Source: Winogradskyella epiphytica
GTDB lineage: Bacteria > Bacteroidota > Bacteroidia > Flavobacteriales > Flavobacteriaceae
DNA: 64,000 nucleotides
Reading direction: 5' to 3'
NCBI RefSeq assembly: GCF_003217215.1
Contig: NZ_QJTD01000002.1
Location: forward strand, 1-64,000
This document shows, in pieces, positions 11,018 to 19,621 of the stretch (its first letter is position 1; every line of letters starts with the position of its first letter). The notes beneath the pieces are model-generated. The model was not told the origin of the DNA. It saw only the letters and a program-made list of their open reading frames with translations, and did not search any database. A program made the translations under genes and the position numbers.

Positions 11018-11046
11018 ACCCTTCAAAGAATATGACTTTAAAGGGT
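11018..11046 (-). terminator. Intrinsic terminator of htrA
   Basis: ACCCTTCAAAG (11018-11028) and CTTTAAAGGGT (11036-11046) form an 11-bp stem with one G-U pair. The minus strand continues with TTTTATTTT. It separates htrA from gap. Confidence 0.85.
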
Positions 11047-11074
11047 GGTTATTAAGTGAATAAAATTTACATTT

Positions 11075-12484
11075 TTATCTAAAATTATAGATGATTTTTT
11101 CTCCTGCATTATTGATGACTTCAATCTGTAAAGGCTCATTGAATTCTCTCATATTAAGTGCAGTCTGAGCATCATCAACTGAATTAAGCTTTCTGCCATT
11201 AATTTTAGTAACTATACTTCCTTCTTCAACACCATTTCTATTCCAATATTGTTTGGTGTTTTCGTCGAATTCTAAAATTTTAACTCCATAATCTGTTCTG
11301 TTTTGCTTTAAATCTTGTTTAGTCGCATTTTTTATAACTCCAATTGTAGGTAGTAAAGCAGTAGTTGGTTTTAATAAAGTAACCGATAAAACTTTTTCAG
11401 ATCCGTTTCTTAGTAACGTGACATCCACAACATCATTCGGACTTTTTGTTTTTAAATAACCAGTTAAATCTGAGAACTTATTAATAGAAACATTGTCAAT
11501 CTTTTTAATAATGTCTCCCGACTTAATACCGGCTCTATCAGCTCCTGTGTCTTCTTGTACATCGCTGACATAAAACCCTTCCGTAATATTAGTTTTAAAT
11601 TCTTCTGCAGCTCTACTATTTAAAGCAGTTCCTACAACACCAAGAATACCATTTTGCACATTTCCATATTCCATTATGTCATTAACTATTTTACGGGCTA
11701 TGTTACTTGGAACCGCAAATGAATAACCAATATAAGAACCTGTACGAGATGAAATAGCGGTGTTAATTCCTATTAAATCGCCATTAGTATTTACCAAAGC
11801 ACCACCTGAGTTTCCTGGGTTTACTGCGGCATCTGTCTGTATGAAAGACTGTAAATGTTGTCCAGTTAAATCCCTTGATTTGGCACTAATTATACCAGCC
11901 GTCACCGTCGAATTTAAGTTGAAAGGGTTACCAACAGCTAAGACCCATTCCCCAACTTTGGCATTATCAGAATCGCCGAAAGCCATAAATGGTAATTCGT
12001 CTTCTGTGTCTATTTTTAATAAAGCAATGTCCGTAGATTCGTCCGTACCAATTAATTCAGCCTCATAAACTTTATTGTTATTAAGTGTAATACTGATAGT
12101 GTTTGCATTTTTTATCACATGATTATTGGTCACAATATATCCTGTCGGGGAAATAATAACACCACTTCCTGTTCCTACTTGTGCGCGTTGTGATTGTCGA
12201 CCAAAGAATAGATCCTGCATAGTTACAGGCGCACTTACGATTGATGTATTTTTAACATGTACTACAGCGTCCAATGATTTTTCTGCTACCTCTACAAAAT
12301 TAGGCGCATCTACAGAATTGGAGTTTATAGTATTATGAGTCGATGCAGGTACGAATACTGGAAAGTCAGAAGTCTGCTCAACCTTTAATGGTTGTTTTTC
12401 ATCTTCAATAAAAAGTTTATATCCTCCTAAAGTTAATAGACCACCTAATGCCGAAACAAATACTAATGTTATAACTTTCTTCAT
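11075..12484 (-). CDS. htrA: Periplasmic HtrA/Deg serine protease with two PDZ domains
   Basis: 469 residues. N-terminal signal or anchor helix (about 1-22), then a trypsin-like domain with the full triad: His122 (TNNHVI), Asp152 (STDIALLKI) and Ser226 (NPGNSGGAL). Two PDZ domains follow, about 275-375 (EGFYVSDVQEDTGADRAGIKSGDII) and 390-465 (EEGSIVTKINGRKL). This is the Do/DegP-DegQ architecture, used for degradation or chaperoning of misfolded envelope proteins. It is divergent from dapF, sharing a 179-bp intergenic region in which I found no TAnnTTTG for this strand, compatible with stress-sigma control but not proof. Confidence 0.95.
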   Translation of the reverse strand: MKKVITLVFVSALGGLLTLGGYKLFIEDEKQPLKVEQTSDFPVFVPASTHNTINSNSVDAPNFVEVAEKSLDAVVHVKNTSIVSAPVTMQDLFFGRQSQRAQVGTGSGVIISPTGYIVTNNHVIKNANTISITLNNNKVYEAELIGTDESTDIALLKIDTEDELPFMAFGDSDNAKVGEWVLAVGNPFNLNSTVTAGIISAKSRDLTGQHLQSFIQTDAAVNPGNSGGALVNTNGDLIGINTAISSRTGSYIGYSFAVPSNIARKIVNDIMEYGNVQNGILGVVGTALNSRAAEEFKTNITEGFYVSDVQEDTGADRAGIKSGDIIKKIDNVSINKFSDLTGYLKTKSPNDVVDVTLLRNGSEKVLSVTLLKPTTALLPTIGVIKNATKQDLKQNRTDYGVKILEFDENTKQYWNRNGVEEGSIVTKINGRKLNSVDDAQTALNMREFNEPLQIEVINNAGEKIIYNFR

Positions 12485-12639
12485 AATTTTTTCAGATTTA
12501 AGTTTAACTATTTATAAAATTTAATTTTACTCTTAACGATTAAATTTACCTATTTATTGAATTCTGTTTTTCATTTTAACGACTATTTAACGTTGACTTT
12601 AGTGTCCTTTTAACAGCTATACTTAAAGTCTAATATGCT

Positions 12640-12647
12640 TATATTTG
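12640..12647 (+). promoter_or_regulatory. Candidate -7 promoter element of the dapF operon (TATATTTG)
   Basis: Exact TAnnTTTG match 16 nt upstream of the dapF ATG. No properly spaced TTG was seen at -33. Confidence 0.5.
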
Positions 12648-12663
12648 TCGCAAATTATAGTCA

Positions 12664-13437
12664 ATGACATTTTACAAATTTCAAGGCACGGGTAACGATT
12701 TTATTTTAATCGATAATCGTTTACAACTCATAGACAAAAACAATACCAAACGAATAGAATCGCTATGTGACAGACGTTTTGGCATAGGCGGAGATGGATT
12801 AATCCTATTAGAAGATAGTGATGTTGCTGATTTTAAAATGGTGTATTATAATTCTGATGGGAACGAAAGCACAATGTGTGGAAATGGCGGTCGATGTATA
12901 GTGGCATTTGCTAAGTTTTTAGGGATCATTAAAAATGAAACTGAATTTATTGCTGTAGATGGTCCTCATAAGGCAAAAATTGAGAATGGTATAGTTCACC
13001 TTCAAATGCAAGATGTCCATGACGTACAATCCTATGATAATCATCTATTTTTAGATACAGGATCTCCACATCATGTTGAAATGATGACGAATGTTGGTGA
13101 AGTAGATGTGAAATCTACGGGAGCCAAAATCAGATATGCGAAACCTTATGAAGAAGAAGGGACTAATGTGAATTTTGTAGAGCAGTTGTGTGAAAACCGA
13201 TTTGCAGTACGAACCTATGAGCGTGGCGTGGAGGATGAAACTTTGTCTTGTGGTACTGGCGTAACAGCTGTGGCTTTAGCAATGCATCATTTAGGAAAAA
13301 CGAAAGTTACGGATGTTGATTTAAAAACTCAAGGAGGTCAACTAAGGGTTACTTTTAATAAAACAAATCATGGGTACACTAATATTTGGTTGGTTGGTCC
13401 TGCTGAACTTGTTTTTAAAGGAGAAATAGAATGGTAG
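12664..13437 (+). CDS. dapF: Diaminopimelate epimerase
   Basis: 257 residues. Converts LL- to meso-diaminopimelate for lysine and peptidoglycan synthesis, without cofactor, using two cysteines. Both are present: Cys72 in MCGNGGRC and Cys196 in SCGTGVTAVA. The N-terminal FYKFQGTGNDFILID is diagnostic. First gene of a tight plus-strand operon; its last 7 nt overlap the start of the GNAT gene, implying translational coupling. Confidence 0.98.
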   Translation: MTFYKFQGTGNDFILIDNRLQLIDKNNTKRIESLCDRRFGIGGDGLILLEDSDVADFKMVYYNSDGNESTMCGNGGRCIVAFAKFLGIIKNETEFIAVDGPHKAKIENGIVHLQMQDVHDVQSYDNHLFLDTGSPHHVEMMTNVGEVDVKSTGAKIRYAKPYEEEGTNVNFVEQLCENRFAVRTYERGVEDETLSCGTGVTAVALAMHHLGKTKVTDVDLKTQGGQLRVTFNKTNHGYTNIWLVGPAELVFKGEIEW

Positions 13438-13955
13438 TTTTAAAAGGAAAACAGATTTATTTAAGAGCTTTAGAGCCTGAAGATTTAGAGTTTGTCTATC
13501 ACGTTGAAAATGATACAACATTATGGTCGTTAAGCGATACACAAGCACCATATTCAAGATTTTTAATTAAGCAATATCTCGAAAATGCACAACAAGACAT
13601 TTATGAGGCCAAACAATTGCGATTGGCTATTTGCGATTTGAATAATACAACAATTGGTCTAATAGATCTATTCGATTTTGATGCCAAGAATAAACGTGCT
13701 GGTATTGGTATTGTTATTCAGAATAAAGGAAATAGAAATAAAGGCTATGGAAAAGAAGCTTTAGAAATTTTAGTGAATTATTGTTTTCAGACCTTACATT
13801 TGCATCAAGTCTTTGCTAATATTGGTGAGGATAATGAGGCTAGTTTAGGATTATTTCAGTCTAATGGCTTTAAAATTATAGGATTAAAAAAAGATTGGAG
13901 ATTTGATGGTGAAACATACAGCCACGAATATTTATTACAACGAATTAACGATTAA
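13431..13955 (+). CDS. GNAT acetyltransferase, RimJ/SpeG-like
   Basis: 174 residues with the GNAT fold: an N-terminal LRALEPEDLEFVYHVEND as in RimJ/RimL and SpeG relatives, and the acetyl-CoA pyrophosphate-binding segment QNKGNRNKGYGKEALEILV at about residues 97-115. The later strand has ANIGEDNEASLGLFQSNGF. The substrate is unknown; spermidine, ribosomal protein N-termini or cell-wall intermediates are all possible. It overlaps dapF by 7 nt and lies 2 nt before mltG, so it is in a cell-wall operon, which hints at but does not prove an envelope-related substrate. Confidence 0.9.
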   Translation: MVVLKGKQIYLRALEPEDLEFVYHVENDTTLWSLSDTQAPYSRFLIKQYLENAQQDIYEAKQLRLAICDLNNTTIGLIDLFDFDAKNKRAGIGIVIQNKGNRNKGYGKEALEILVNYCFQTLHLHQVFANIGEDNEASLGLFQSNGFKIIGLKKDWRFDGETYSHEYLLQRIND

Positions 13956-13957
13956 CT

Positions 13958-15001
13958 ATGTACTTTAAAAAAATTCTTTGGGCTGTAGCTCTTATTGGTT
14001 TAGTCATCTTTGGTGCTATTGCTTATTATATATATGGAGCTATGTTTTCACCTAACACAAGTTTCGAAAATGAAACGGCTTATATATATGTGCCAACGGA
14101 CGCTACTTATGGAGAAGTGAGACTTCAATTAGAACCATTATTAAAAGACATCAATTCATTTGATGCCTTAGCTAAGCAAAAAGAATACGTCACTTATGTA
14201 AAACCAGGTCGTTATGCGATTAAAAAGGGAATGAATAATAATGACATTATTAATTCCATAAGAAGTAAAAATTTACCACTTAAAATTTCATTCAACAATC
14301 AGCATAGTTTAAAAGATTTGGCAGGACGTATTAGTGTACAGATTGAGGCTGATAGTTTATCCTTATATGAGGTTATGACAGATGAGCAATTTTTGAAAAA
14401 GAATGGGTTCACTCCAGCTACCGCCTTAGGGATGTACTTGCCCAATAGCTACGAGTTTTTCTGGAATTCATCAGCAGAAACTTTTAGAGATAGAATGTTA
14501 ACGGAATACAATAGATTTTGGACAGAGGAAAGAAAAGCTAAAGCAAAAAAATTAAATTTAAGTCCGAGTGAGGTAATTACTTTAGCATCTATCGTGCATG
14601 AAGAATCTAAACAAGCAGATGAACAACCTAGAGTAGCAGGTGTGTATCTTAATAGATTACGTATAGGCATGCCGTTACAAGCTGATCCTACATTGAAATT
14701 TGCGGCTTATCAATTACCTCAATATCAAAATACAATTATTAGAAGAGTTTTAAATATTCATAAAGAAATTGACTCACCTTACAATACCTATAAGCATACA
14801 GGTTTGCCTCCAGGATTAATTGCGATGCCTGATTTATCTGCTATAAAAGCTGTTTTAGATCCTGAAAGCCACAGCTACTTATATTTTGCTGCAGATGCCA
14901 AGCGGATCGGTTACCATAAATTCGCAAAAACTTTAGCTCAACATAATGTCAATGCAAGAGAATATCATAAATATTTGTCTTCTCAAGGTATTAGAAAGTA
15001 A
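13958..15001 (+). CDS. mltG: Endolytic murein transglycosylase MltG
   Basis: 347 residues. One N-terminal membrane anchor (about 6-27), then a YceG/MltG domain with LysM-like subdomain and catalytic region. The family motif is seen as LASIVHEES (residues 209-217) with the Glu pair 215-216, of which the second aligns with the conserved Glu. Further signatures are GVYLNRLRIGMPLQADPT and YNTYKHTGLPPGLI. It cuts nascent glycan strands and is thought to terminate their elongation. Third gene of the dapF operon; the DUF2279 gene starts 3 nt after its stop. Confidence 0.96.
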   Translation: MYFKKILWAVALIGLVIFGAIAYYIYGAMFSPNTSFENETAYIYVPTDATYGEVRLQLEPLLKDINSFDALAKQKEYVTYVKPGRYAIKKGMNNNDIINSIRSKNLPLKISFNNQHSLKDLAGRISVQIEADSLSLYEVMTDEQFLKKNGFTPATALGMYLPNSYEFFWNSSAETFRDRMLTEYNRFWTEERKAKAKKLNLSPSEVITLASIVHEESKQADEQPRVAGVYLNRLRIGMPLQADPTLKFAAYQLPQYQNTIIRRVLNIHKEIDSPYNTYKHTGLPPGLIAMPDLSAIKAVLDPESHSYLYFAADAKRIGYHKFAKTLAQHNVNAREYHKYLSSQGIRK

Positions 15002-15004
15002 GGT

Positions 15005-15904
15005 TTGAACAGACTAATTATTTATTTTTTCTTATGGGTTAGTTTTCCGATGTTCTCACAATCGGGAGTGAATCAATTTTTAAAACCAAGTGATACCTTA
15101 AATACTTCTCGCCGAAATTTAGTAATTATTACAGAAACAGCTTTAGCTTCCATTACGCTGGTCGGTTTACATCAATTATGGTATGCCGATTACCCGCAAT
15201 CTAGCTTTAAAACTTTAAATGATAGCGGAGAATGGTTACAAATGGACAAGTTAGGGCATGTTTTTTCATCCTATCAATTGGGAAGGTTAGGAGCGAATAC
15301 CTTGAATTGGGCTGGCGTGAATAAGAAAGGCCAATTGTTATATGGGGCAGGTCTAAGTTTAGGATTTCTTACTGCCGTTGAAATCATGGATGGCTATTCT
15401 GAAGAGTGGGGCTTTTCATGGTCTGATATGGCAGCCAACGTGACTGGTACAGGTTTGTACGTTGGACAAGAATTACTTTGGAACGAACAACGAATTACTT
15501 TAAAATATTCTTTTCATCAAACCAAATATGCACAGGTACGACCAGATAAATTAGGTAATGGTCTGTTTGAAGAATTCTTAAAAGATTATAACGGCCAAAC
15601 ATATTGGCTAAGTGCAAATATGAAGTCATTTCTAAAATCGGAATCTATCCCAGCTTGGCTGAACATTGCTTTTGGTTATGGAGCAGATGGAATGTTAACA
15701 GGTTCTTCGGATAATTCTTCGTATCCAAATCAAAATCGACGACGACAATATTACTTAAGTTTAGATGTTGATTTAAGTCGAATAAAAACAAATTCTCACC
15801 TCTTGAAAACTATTTTTGACGTTTTTAACGTCATTAAGGTTCCTTTTCCTGCGATAGAAATTAATGACATTGGTCGAGTAAAATGGCATTGGCTCTACCT
15901 TTAA
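15005..15904 (+). CDS. DUF2279 family exported protein
   Basis: 299 residues, started by TTG at 15005, 3 nt after the mltG stop. Starting there yields a proper signal peptide (LIIYFFLWVSFPMFSQS); the next ATG would truncate it. The central block (DKLGHVFSSYQLGRLGAN, then GFLTAVEIMDGYSEEWGFSW and SDMAANVTGTGLYVGQELLW) matches the YfiM/DUF2279 family of predicted periplasmic or outer-membrane proteins. Function unknown. Coupling to mltG and dapF suggests a cell-envelope role. The C-terminus ends in aromatic WLYL. Confidence 0.86.
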   Translation: MNRLIIYFFLWVSFPMFSQSGVNQFLKPSDTLNTSRRNLVIITETALASITLVGLHQLWYADYPQSSFKTLNDSGEWLQMDKLGHVFSSYQLGRLGANTLNWAGVNKKGQLLYGAGLSLGFLTAVEIMDGYSEEWGFSWSDMAANVTGTGLYVGQELLWNEQRITLKYSFHQTKYAQVRPDKLGNGLFEEFLKDYNGQTYWLSANMKSFLKSESIPAWLNIAFGYGADGMLTGSSDNSSYPNQNRRRQYYLSLDVDLSRIKTNSHLLKTIFDVFNVIKVPFPAIEINDIGRVKWHWLYL

Positions 15905-15956
15905 GAGAGCTATTTTGCACTTAATCGGTTGATTTTCAGCATTTGTTTAAATGTCG

Positions 15957-15964
15957 TATATTTG
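15957..15964 (+). promoter_or_regulatory. Candidate -7 promoter element (TATATTTG) for the lysozyme-like gene
   Basis: TATATTTG followed by CAC, 57 nt upstream of the ATG at 16022. A TTG at 15929-15931 sits 25 nt upstream, just beyond usual spacing. The element lies inside the open frame that extends upstream of 16022, so it argues for the downstream start. Confidence 0.5.
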
Positions 15965-16021
15965 CACGCGAATTTTGTGGAAGGGTTTTTAAACCTCTTT
16001 TACATTAAAAATTTAGCTGTT

Positions 16022-16678
16022 ATGATTAAAAATAGCATTAAAAATTTTGTTTTACCTTTTTCGATGTGTGTACTCATGGCATTAGCCTTGTACCCAGATT
16101 CTTCTCTCGATCCTGAGATGTATTCAACCGAAGGATTAGAACTTGACTTTAATATTTCTGGTGACTTAGCATCTCTTTCTGATGACCAGATTTCAAACCA
16201 TAAGATGTTTTCTCCTTATTTAGGTAAATCTTTTGAAGGATTTAAAGAAGCCTTAGCTTTCAAAGAGTCGAGAGGTGATTATTTTACGGTAAACACATTA
16301 GGTTATTTAGGAAAGTATCAGTTTGGAGCTGAAACCTTAAAGTTAATTGGTATTTACGATCCAAATAACTTCTTATATAATCCAGAGTTACAAGAAAAAG
16401 CTTTCGTTGCAAATACAGAAAGAAATAAATGGGTGCTTAGAAAAGATATTAAACGTTTTGAGGGGAAATATATCGGAGGTGTTGAAATAACTGAATCTGG
16501 AATATTAGCTGCTGCACATTTAGCAGGTCCTGGGAGTGTAAAGAAATTTCTACGCAGTTACGGAAAACAAAACTTATCTGATGCTTACGGTTCTTCAGTG
16601 AAGTATTATATGAAAAAGTTTTCTGGGTATGATACCTCTATGATTACTCCTAATAAGAAAGCTAGAGTTACACTTTAA
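16022..16678 (+). CDS. Exported lysozyme/transglycosylase-like protein
   Basis: 218 residues from the ATG at 16022, which gives a signal or anchor (MIKNSIKNFVLPFSMCVLMA). The reading frame stays open back to 15929, but that part holds the promoter. The C-terminal half (about 70-200) resembles a goose/phage-lysozyme or SLT-type fold: FKEALAFKESRGDYFTVNT with Glu82 as likely acid, GYLGKYQFGAETLKLIGI, and ILAAAHLAGPGSVKKFLRSYG. It probably cleaves or binds peptidoglycan in the periplasm; enzymatic activity is inferred from these motifs only. Convergent with the next gene, 6 nt apart. Confidence 0.78.
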   Translation: MIKNSIKNFVLPFSMCVLMALALYPDSSLDPEMYSTEGLELDFNISGDLASLSDDQISNHKMFSPYLGKSFEGFKEALAFKESRGDYFTVNTLGYLGKYQFGAETLKLIGIYDPNNFLYNPELQEKAFVANTERNKWVLRKDIKRFEGKYIGGVEITESGILAAAHLAGPGSVKKFLRSYGKQNLSDAYGSSVKYYMKKFSGYDTSMITPNKKARVTL

Positions 16679-16684
16679 TCTTAA

Positions 16685-17401
16685 CTAATCTTTTTGGATT
16701 ATAAATATAGCGGGCCTTTTATGAAGGTCTTCTTTGTGGTGTTTCCAATCTTTGGCTGCTAAAGTTTTGATAAACTCTGTAGGTAATGTTAAATCACAAG
16801 CCACGCAAACTCTCGTGTTAGGGTGAAGTGTTTGAGCTAAGTCCTCAATCATCTTCATATTTCTATAAGGTGTTTCTATGAAAATTTGAGCTTGATCGTT
16901 TTCAAGTGATAGTTTTTCTAAATGCTTAATTTTCGATTTTCTTTCACTTTTATCTATAGGTAAGTAACCATTGAAGGTGAAACTCTGACCATTCATTCCA
17001 GAGGCCATTAAGGCTAAAATAATAGAGGAGGGGCCTACCAAAGGAATAACTCTGATATCCATTTGATGTGCCAATTTTACGATATCGGCTCCAGGGTCGG
17101 CAATAGCAGGGCATCCTGCTTCAGATAATAAGCCTATGGACAGGCCATTCAAACAAGCGTTTAAATAAGTGTTGCGCTCTTCTTCTGTAGTATATTTATT
17201 TAATACTTGAAGCTTAAGCGATGGTTGCGACTTTCCTGGAGAAATACGTTTAATAAAGCGTCGCGCAGTTTTTTCATTTTCTACAATATAGTGATCAATA
17301 TCTTCTATGACTTTCTTAATAGACATTGGTAAGACCTCTAAAGGTGGGGTATCACCTAAACGTGTGGGGATAAGATATAGTTTTCCTTTAGTGCTGCTCA
17401 T
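16685..17401 (-). CDS. RsmI-like SAM-dependent methyltransferase (tetrapyrrole-methylase fold)
   Basis: 238 residues. The TP-methylase fold is recognisable from LYLIPTRLGDTPPLEVLP, IGLLSEAGCPAIADPGADIV, IPLVGPSSIILALMASGMNG and FIETPYRN. It resembles RsmI, which 2'-O-methylates 16S rRNA C1402. However, it diverges in the first motif (RLGDTPP instead of the usual PIGNLxD) and lacks the RsmI C-terminal extension, so it is better called an RsmI paralogue of unknown substrate. It lies 121 nt downstream of the LMW phosphatase on the same strand, with a possible own promoter element (TAACTTTG at 17497-17504). Confidence 0.85.
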   Translation of the reverse strand: MSSTKGKLYLIPTRLGDTPPLEVLPMSIKKVIEDIDHYIVENEKTARRFIKRISPGKSQPSLKLQVLNKYTTEEERNTYLNACLNGLSIGLLSEAGCPAIADPGADIVKLAHQMDIRVIPLVGPSSIILALMASGMNGQSFTFNGYLPIDKSERKSKIKHLEKLSLENDQAQIFIETPYRNMKMIEDLAQTLHPNTRVCVACDLTLPTEFIKTLAAKDWKHHKEDLHKRPAIFIIQKD

Positions 17402-17496
17402 TACTATAAATGTTAGTTTATTATATATGTTAAAACATGCTCAGAGGTGTTAATTTAGAAATGAACACTTCTTCCGACTTACTAAATTACAAAAAT

Positions 17497-17504
17497 CAAA
17501 GTTA
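17497..17504 (-). promoter_or_regulatory. Candidate -7 promoter element (TAACTTTG) for the RsmI-like gene
   Basis: Exact TAnnTTTG on the minus strand, 95 nt upstream of the RsmI-like start. No -33 TTG at proper spacing, so this is weak. Confidence 0.35.
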
Positions 17505-17522
17505 CCTTAAGATTGTGAGGGC

Positions 17523-17981
17523 TTATAAGTTGTTTAATGATTTCACTAATACGTCACAGGTTTCATCTATGAGTTGATAAACGTATTTAAAATCACTTTC
17601 GTCACCATAGTAAGGATCTGGCATGTTCTTATGGGAAATATTATTGTTATGGTTTAAAAATACCGACACCTTAGCTTTGTCATTATCGTTTCTGGCTAAA
17701 CGGATGACATCGGCATAGTTTGATTCATCCATCACGTAAATAAAATCAAAAGTATCGAAATCTGAAACTTTAAATTGTCTAGCACTTTGCGTACTTATAT
17801 CTAAGCCATTGTCTTTAGCTACTGCAATAGAACGTTTATCAGGTGATTTTCCTATATGATAAGCTGCGGTACCTGCAGAGTCGACATAAAAACGATCTTC
17901 AGAAAGTTTTGACTGCAATATACCATGTGCTAGTGGTGAACGACAAATATTCCCCAAGCAAACCATTAAGATGCGAGTCAT
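17523..17981 (-). CDS. Low-molecular-weight protein tyrosine phosphatase
   Basis: 152 residues, usual for LMW-PTP. The P-loop CLGNICRS holds nucleophile Cys8 and Arg14 (CX5R). The general acid Asp122 is in MPDPYYG, and VDSAGTAAYHIG is also conserved. It dephosphorylates tyrosine-phosphorylated proteins; partners are often BY-kinases in capsule clusters, but none is present here. It starts 11 nt after the dnaA stop and so is very likely cotranscribed with dnaA. Confidence 0.95.
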   Translation of the reverse strand: MTRILMVCLGNICRSPLAHGILQSKLSEDRFYVDSAGTAAYHIGKSPDKRSIAVAKDNGLDISTQSARQFKVSDFDTFDFIYVMDESNYADVIRLARNDNDKAKVSVFLNHNNNISHKNMPDPYYGDESDFKYVYQLIDETCDVLVKSLNNL

Positions 17982-17992
17982 ACTAAAAGTGT

Positions 17993-19420
17993 TTAAAGGG
18001 CAAGTTTCTTAGATAAATCTTCGACGTATTTTCTAAATTGTTTATCTGTTGAAGATAAATTATCCACAGTTTTACAAGCATGTAAAACTGTAGCGTGATC
18101 GCGTTGTCCAATTTGAGATCCTATACTTGCTAAAGACGCTTTGGTGTATTTTTTAGCAAAAAACATAGCCAATTGGCGCGCTTGCACTATATGACGTTTA
18201 CGTGTTTTAGACTGAAGTGTGTTTACATCCATTTGGAAGTAATCAGAGACCACTTTCTGAATGTAGTCAATAGAGACTTCACGTTTTGTATTCTTAACAA
18301 ATTTCTCAACGATGTCTTTCGCTAAGTTGATTGTGATTTCTTTTTTGTTGAAAGAGGATTGCGCTATTAATGAAATGATAGCACCTTCAAGCTCTCTAAC
18401 ATTCGTTTTAATATGCTTTGCTACATATTCAATAATGTCATCAGGCATTTCAACACCATCTCTATATAGTTTATTCTTTAAAATAGAAACTCTAGTTTCA
18501 AAGTCTGGTGTTTGTAATTCAGCAGAAAGTCCCCACTTAAAACGAGATAATAAGCGTTGCTCAATGTCTTGCATATCAACAGGCGCTTTGTCACTTGTTA
18601 AAATAACCTGCTTTCCATTTTGATGTAAATGGTTAAAAATATGGAAGAATACATCTTGAGTTCCAGTTTTACCTGATAAGAATTGAACGTCATCTATTAT
18701 TAATACGTCAATAATTTGGTAAAAGTGAATAAAATCATTTCTATTATTCTTTTTTACAGAGTCTATATATTGTTGCGTGAATTTTTCAGCTGAAATATAT
18801 AGAACTGTTTTCTCAGGATACTTGTCTTTAATATCAACTCCAATAGCATGAGCTAAGTGTGTTTTTCCTAAGCCAACCCCACCAAATATTAAAAGTGGAT
18901 TGAAGGAAGTTCCCCCTGGTTTATTAGCGACAGCGATTCCCGCGTTTCTAGCCAAACGGTTAGAGTCACCTTCCAAGAAATTTTCGAAACTATAACTTGG
19001 ATTCAGTTGAGATTCAATCTTAACATTTCTAATTCCAGGAATTATAAATGGATTCTTTAATTCAGGACTTTTATTGTTAAAAGGAACATCTACATCTTGA
19101 GATTTTACAGCCGATCTATTTGCACTTGGAATCTTTTCTGTAAATGGCTGCTTATTGCCATAGGTGTTTTCCATTTTAATAACATACACCAACTTAGCGT
19201 CTTTACCTAACTCTTTTGTTAGGGCAACTTTTAAGATTTTTACATAGTGCTCTTCTAACCATTCATAGAAAAATTTACTAGGTACCTGAATACTTAAGGC
19301 GTTACCGGAAAGTTTTACAGCGTCTATAGGTTCGAACCAAGTTTTATAAGCTTGTGGTTGAATATTATCTTTAATGAAAGCCAGACAATTATTCCATACA
19401 GATTTCGCTGTGATCTCCAT
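17993..19420 (-). CDS. dnaA: Chromosomal replication initiator DnaA
   Basis: 475 residues with all four domains: an N-terminal protein-interaction domain (1-85), a linker (86-140), AAA+ ATPase with Walker A GGVGLGKT (180-187) and Walker B IIDDVQFL, and the helix-turn-helix domain IV near the end with GQRDHATVLHACKTV. It binds DnaA boxes and melts oriC. Followed by the LMW phosphatase. No dnaN or obvious oriC cluster is adjacent, as is common in Bacteroidota. A perfect DnaA box lies inside the 3' coding end (18060-18068), and a terminator-like hairpin lies in its leader. Confidence 0.98.
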   Translation of the reverse strand: MEITAKSVWNNCLAFIKDNIQPQAYKTWFEPIDAVKLSGNALSIQVPSKFFYEWLEEHYVKILKVALTKELGKDAKLVYVIKMENTYGNKQPFTEKIPSANRSAVKSQDVDVPFNNKSPELKNPFIIPGIRNVKIESQLNPSYSFENFLEGDSNRLARNAGIAVANKPGGTSFNPLLIFGGVGLGKTHLAHAIGVDIKDKYPEKTVLYISAEKFTQQYIDSVKKNNRNDFIHFYQIIDVLIIDDVQFLSGKTGTQDVFFHIFNHLHQNGKQVILTSDKAPVDMQDIEQRLLSRFKWGLSAELQTPDFETRVSILKNKLYRDGVEMPDDIIEYVAKHIKTNVRELEGAIISLIAQSSFNKKEITINLAKDIVEKFVKNTKREVSIDYIQKVVSDYFQMDVNTLQSKTRKRHIVQARQLAMFFAKKYTKASLASIGSQIGQRDHATVLHACKTVDNLSSTDKQFRKYVEDLSKKLAL

Positions 19421-19458
19421 TCTTTAAAGTGAGTTTTTTCGTTGTTAGTTATATTAGC

Positions 19459-19485
19459 AAAAAAAGAGAGAACAGGAATTCTCTC
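19459..19485 (-). promoter_or_regulatory. Terminator-like hairpin in the dnaA leader
   Basis: On the minus strand GAGAGAA-TTCCTG-TTCTCTC is followed directly by seven T (19465-19459), 39 nt upstream of the dnaA ATG. Only 38 nt remain between it and the start codon, and I see no promoter in them, so the dnaA transcript would have to pass through it. It could be an attenuator of dnaA or the terminator of the minus-strand yigZ operon further upstream. Confidence 0.55.
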
Positions 19486-19621
19486 GTTGTTTTGAACAGG
19501 ACAAATATGTGAACAAAATTCTTAATAAAAAAATCAAATTTTGTTGAATGTTTGGAAAATTTTCCCCATGTTTAAAACCTTCTGAAATTTACAAAATATT
19601 TTCCGAATCAAAGAGTGAAAT

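Noticed and set aside
18060..18068. Perfect DnaA box TTATCCACA
   Set aside because: A single box inside the dnaA coding end, with no cluster and no AT-rich unwinding element beside it; not evidence for oriC.
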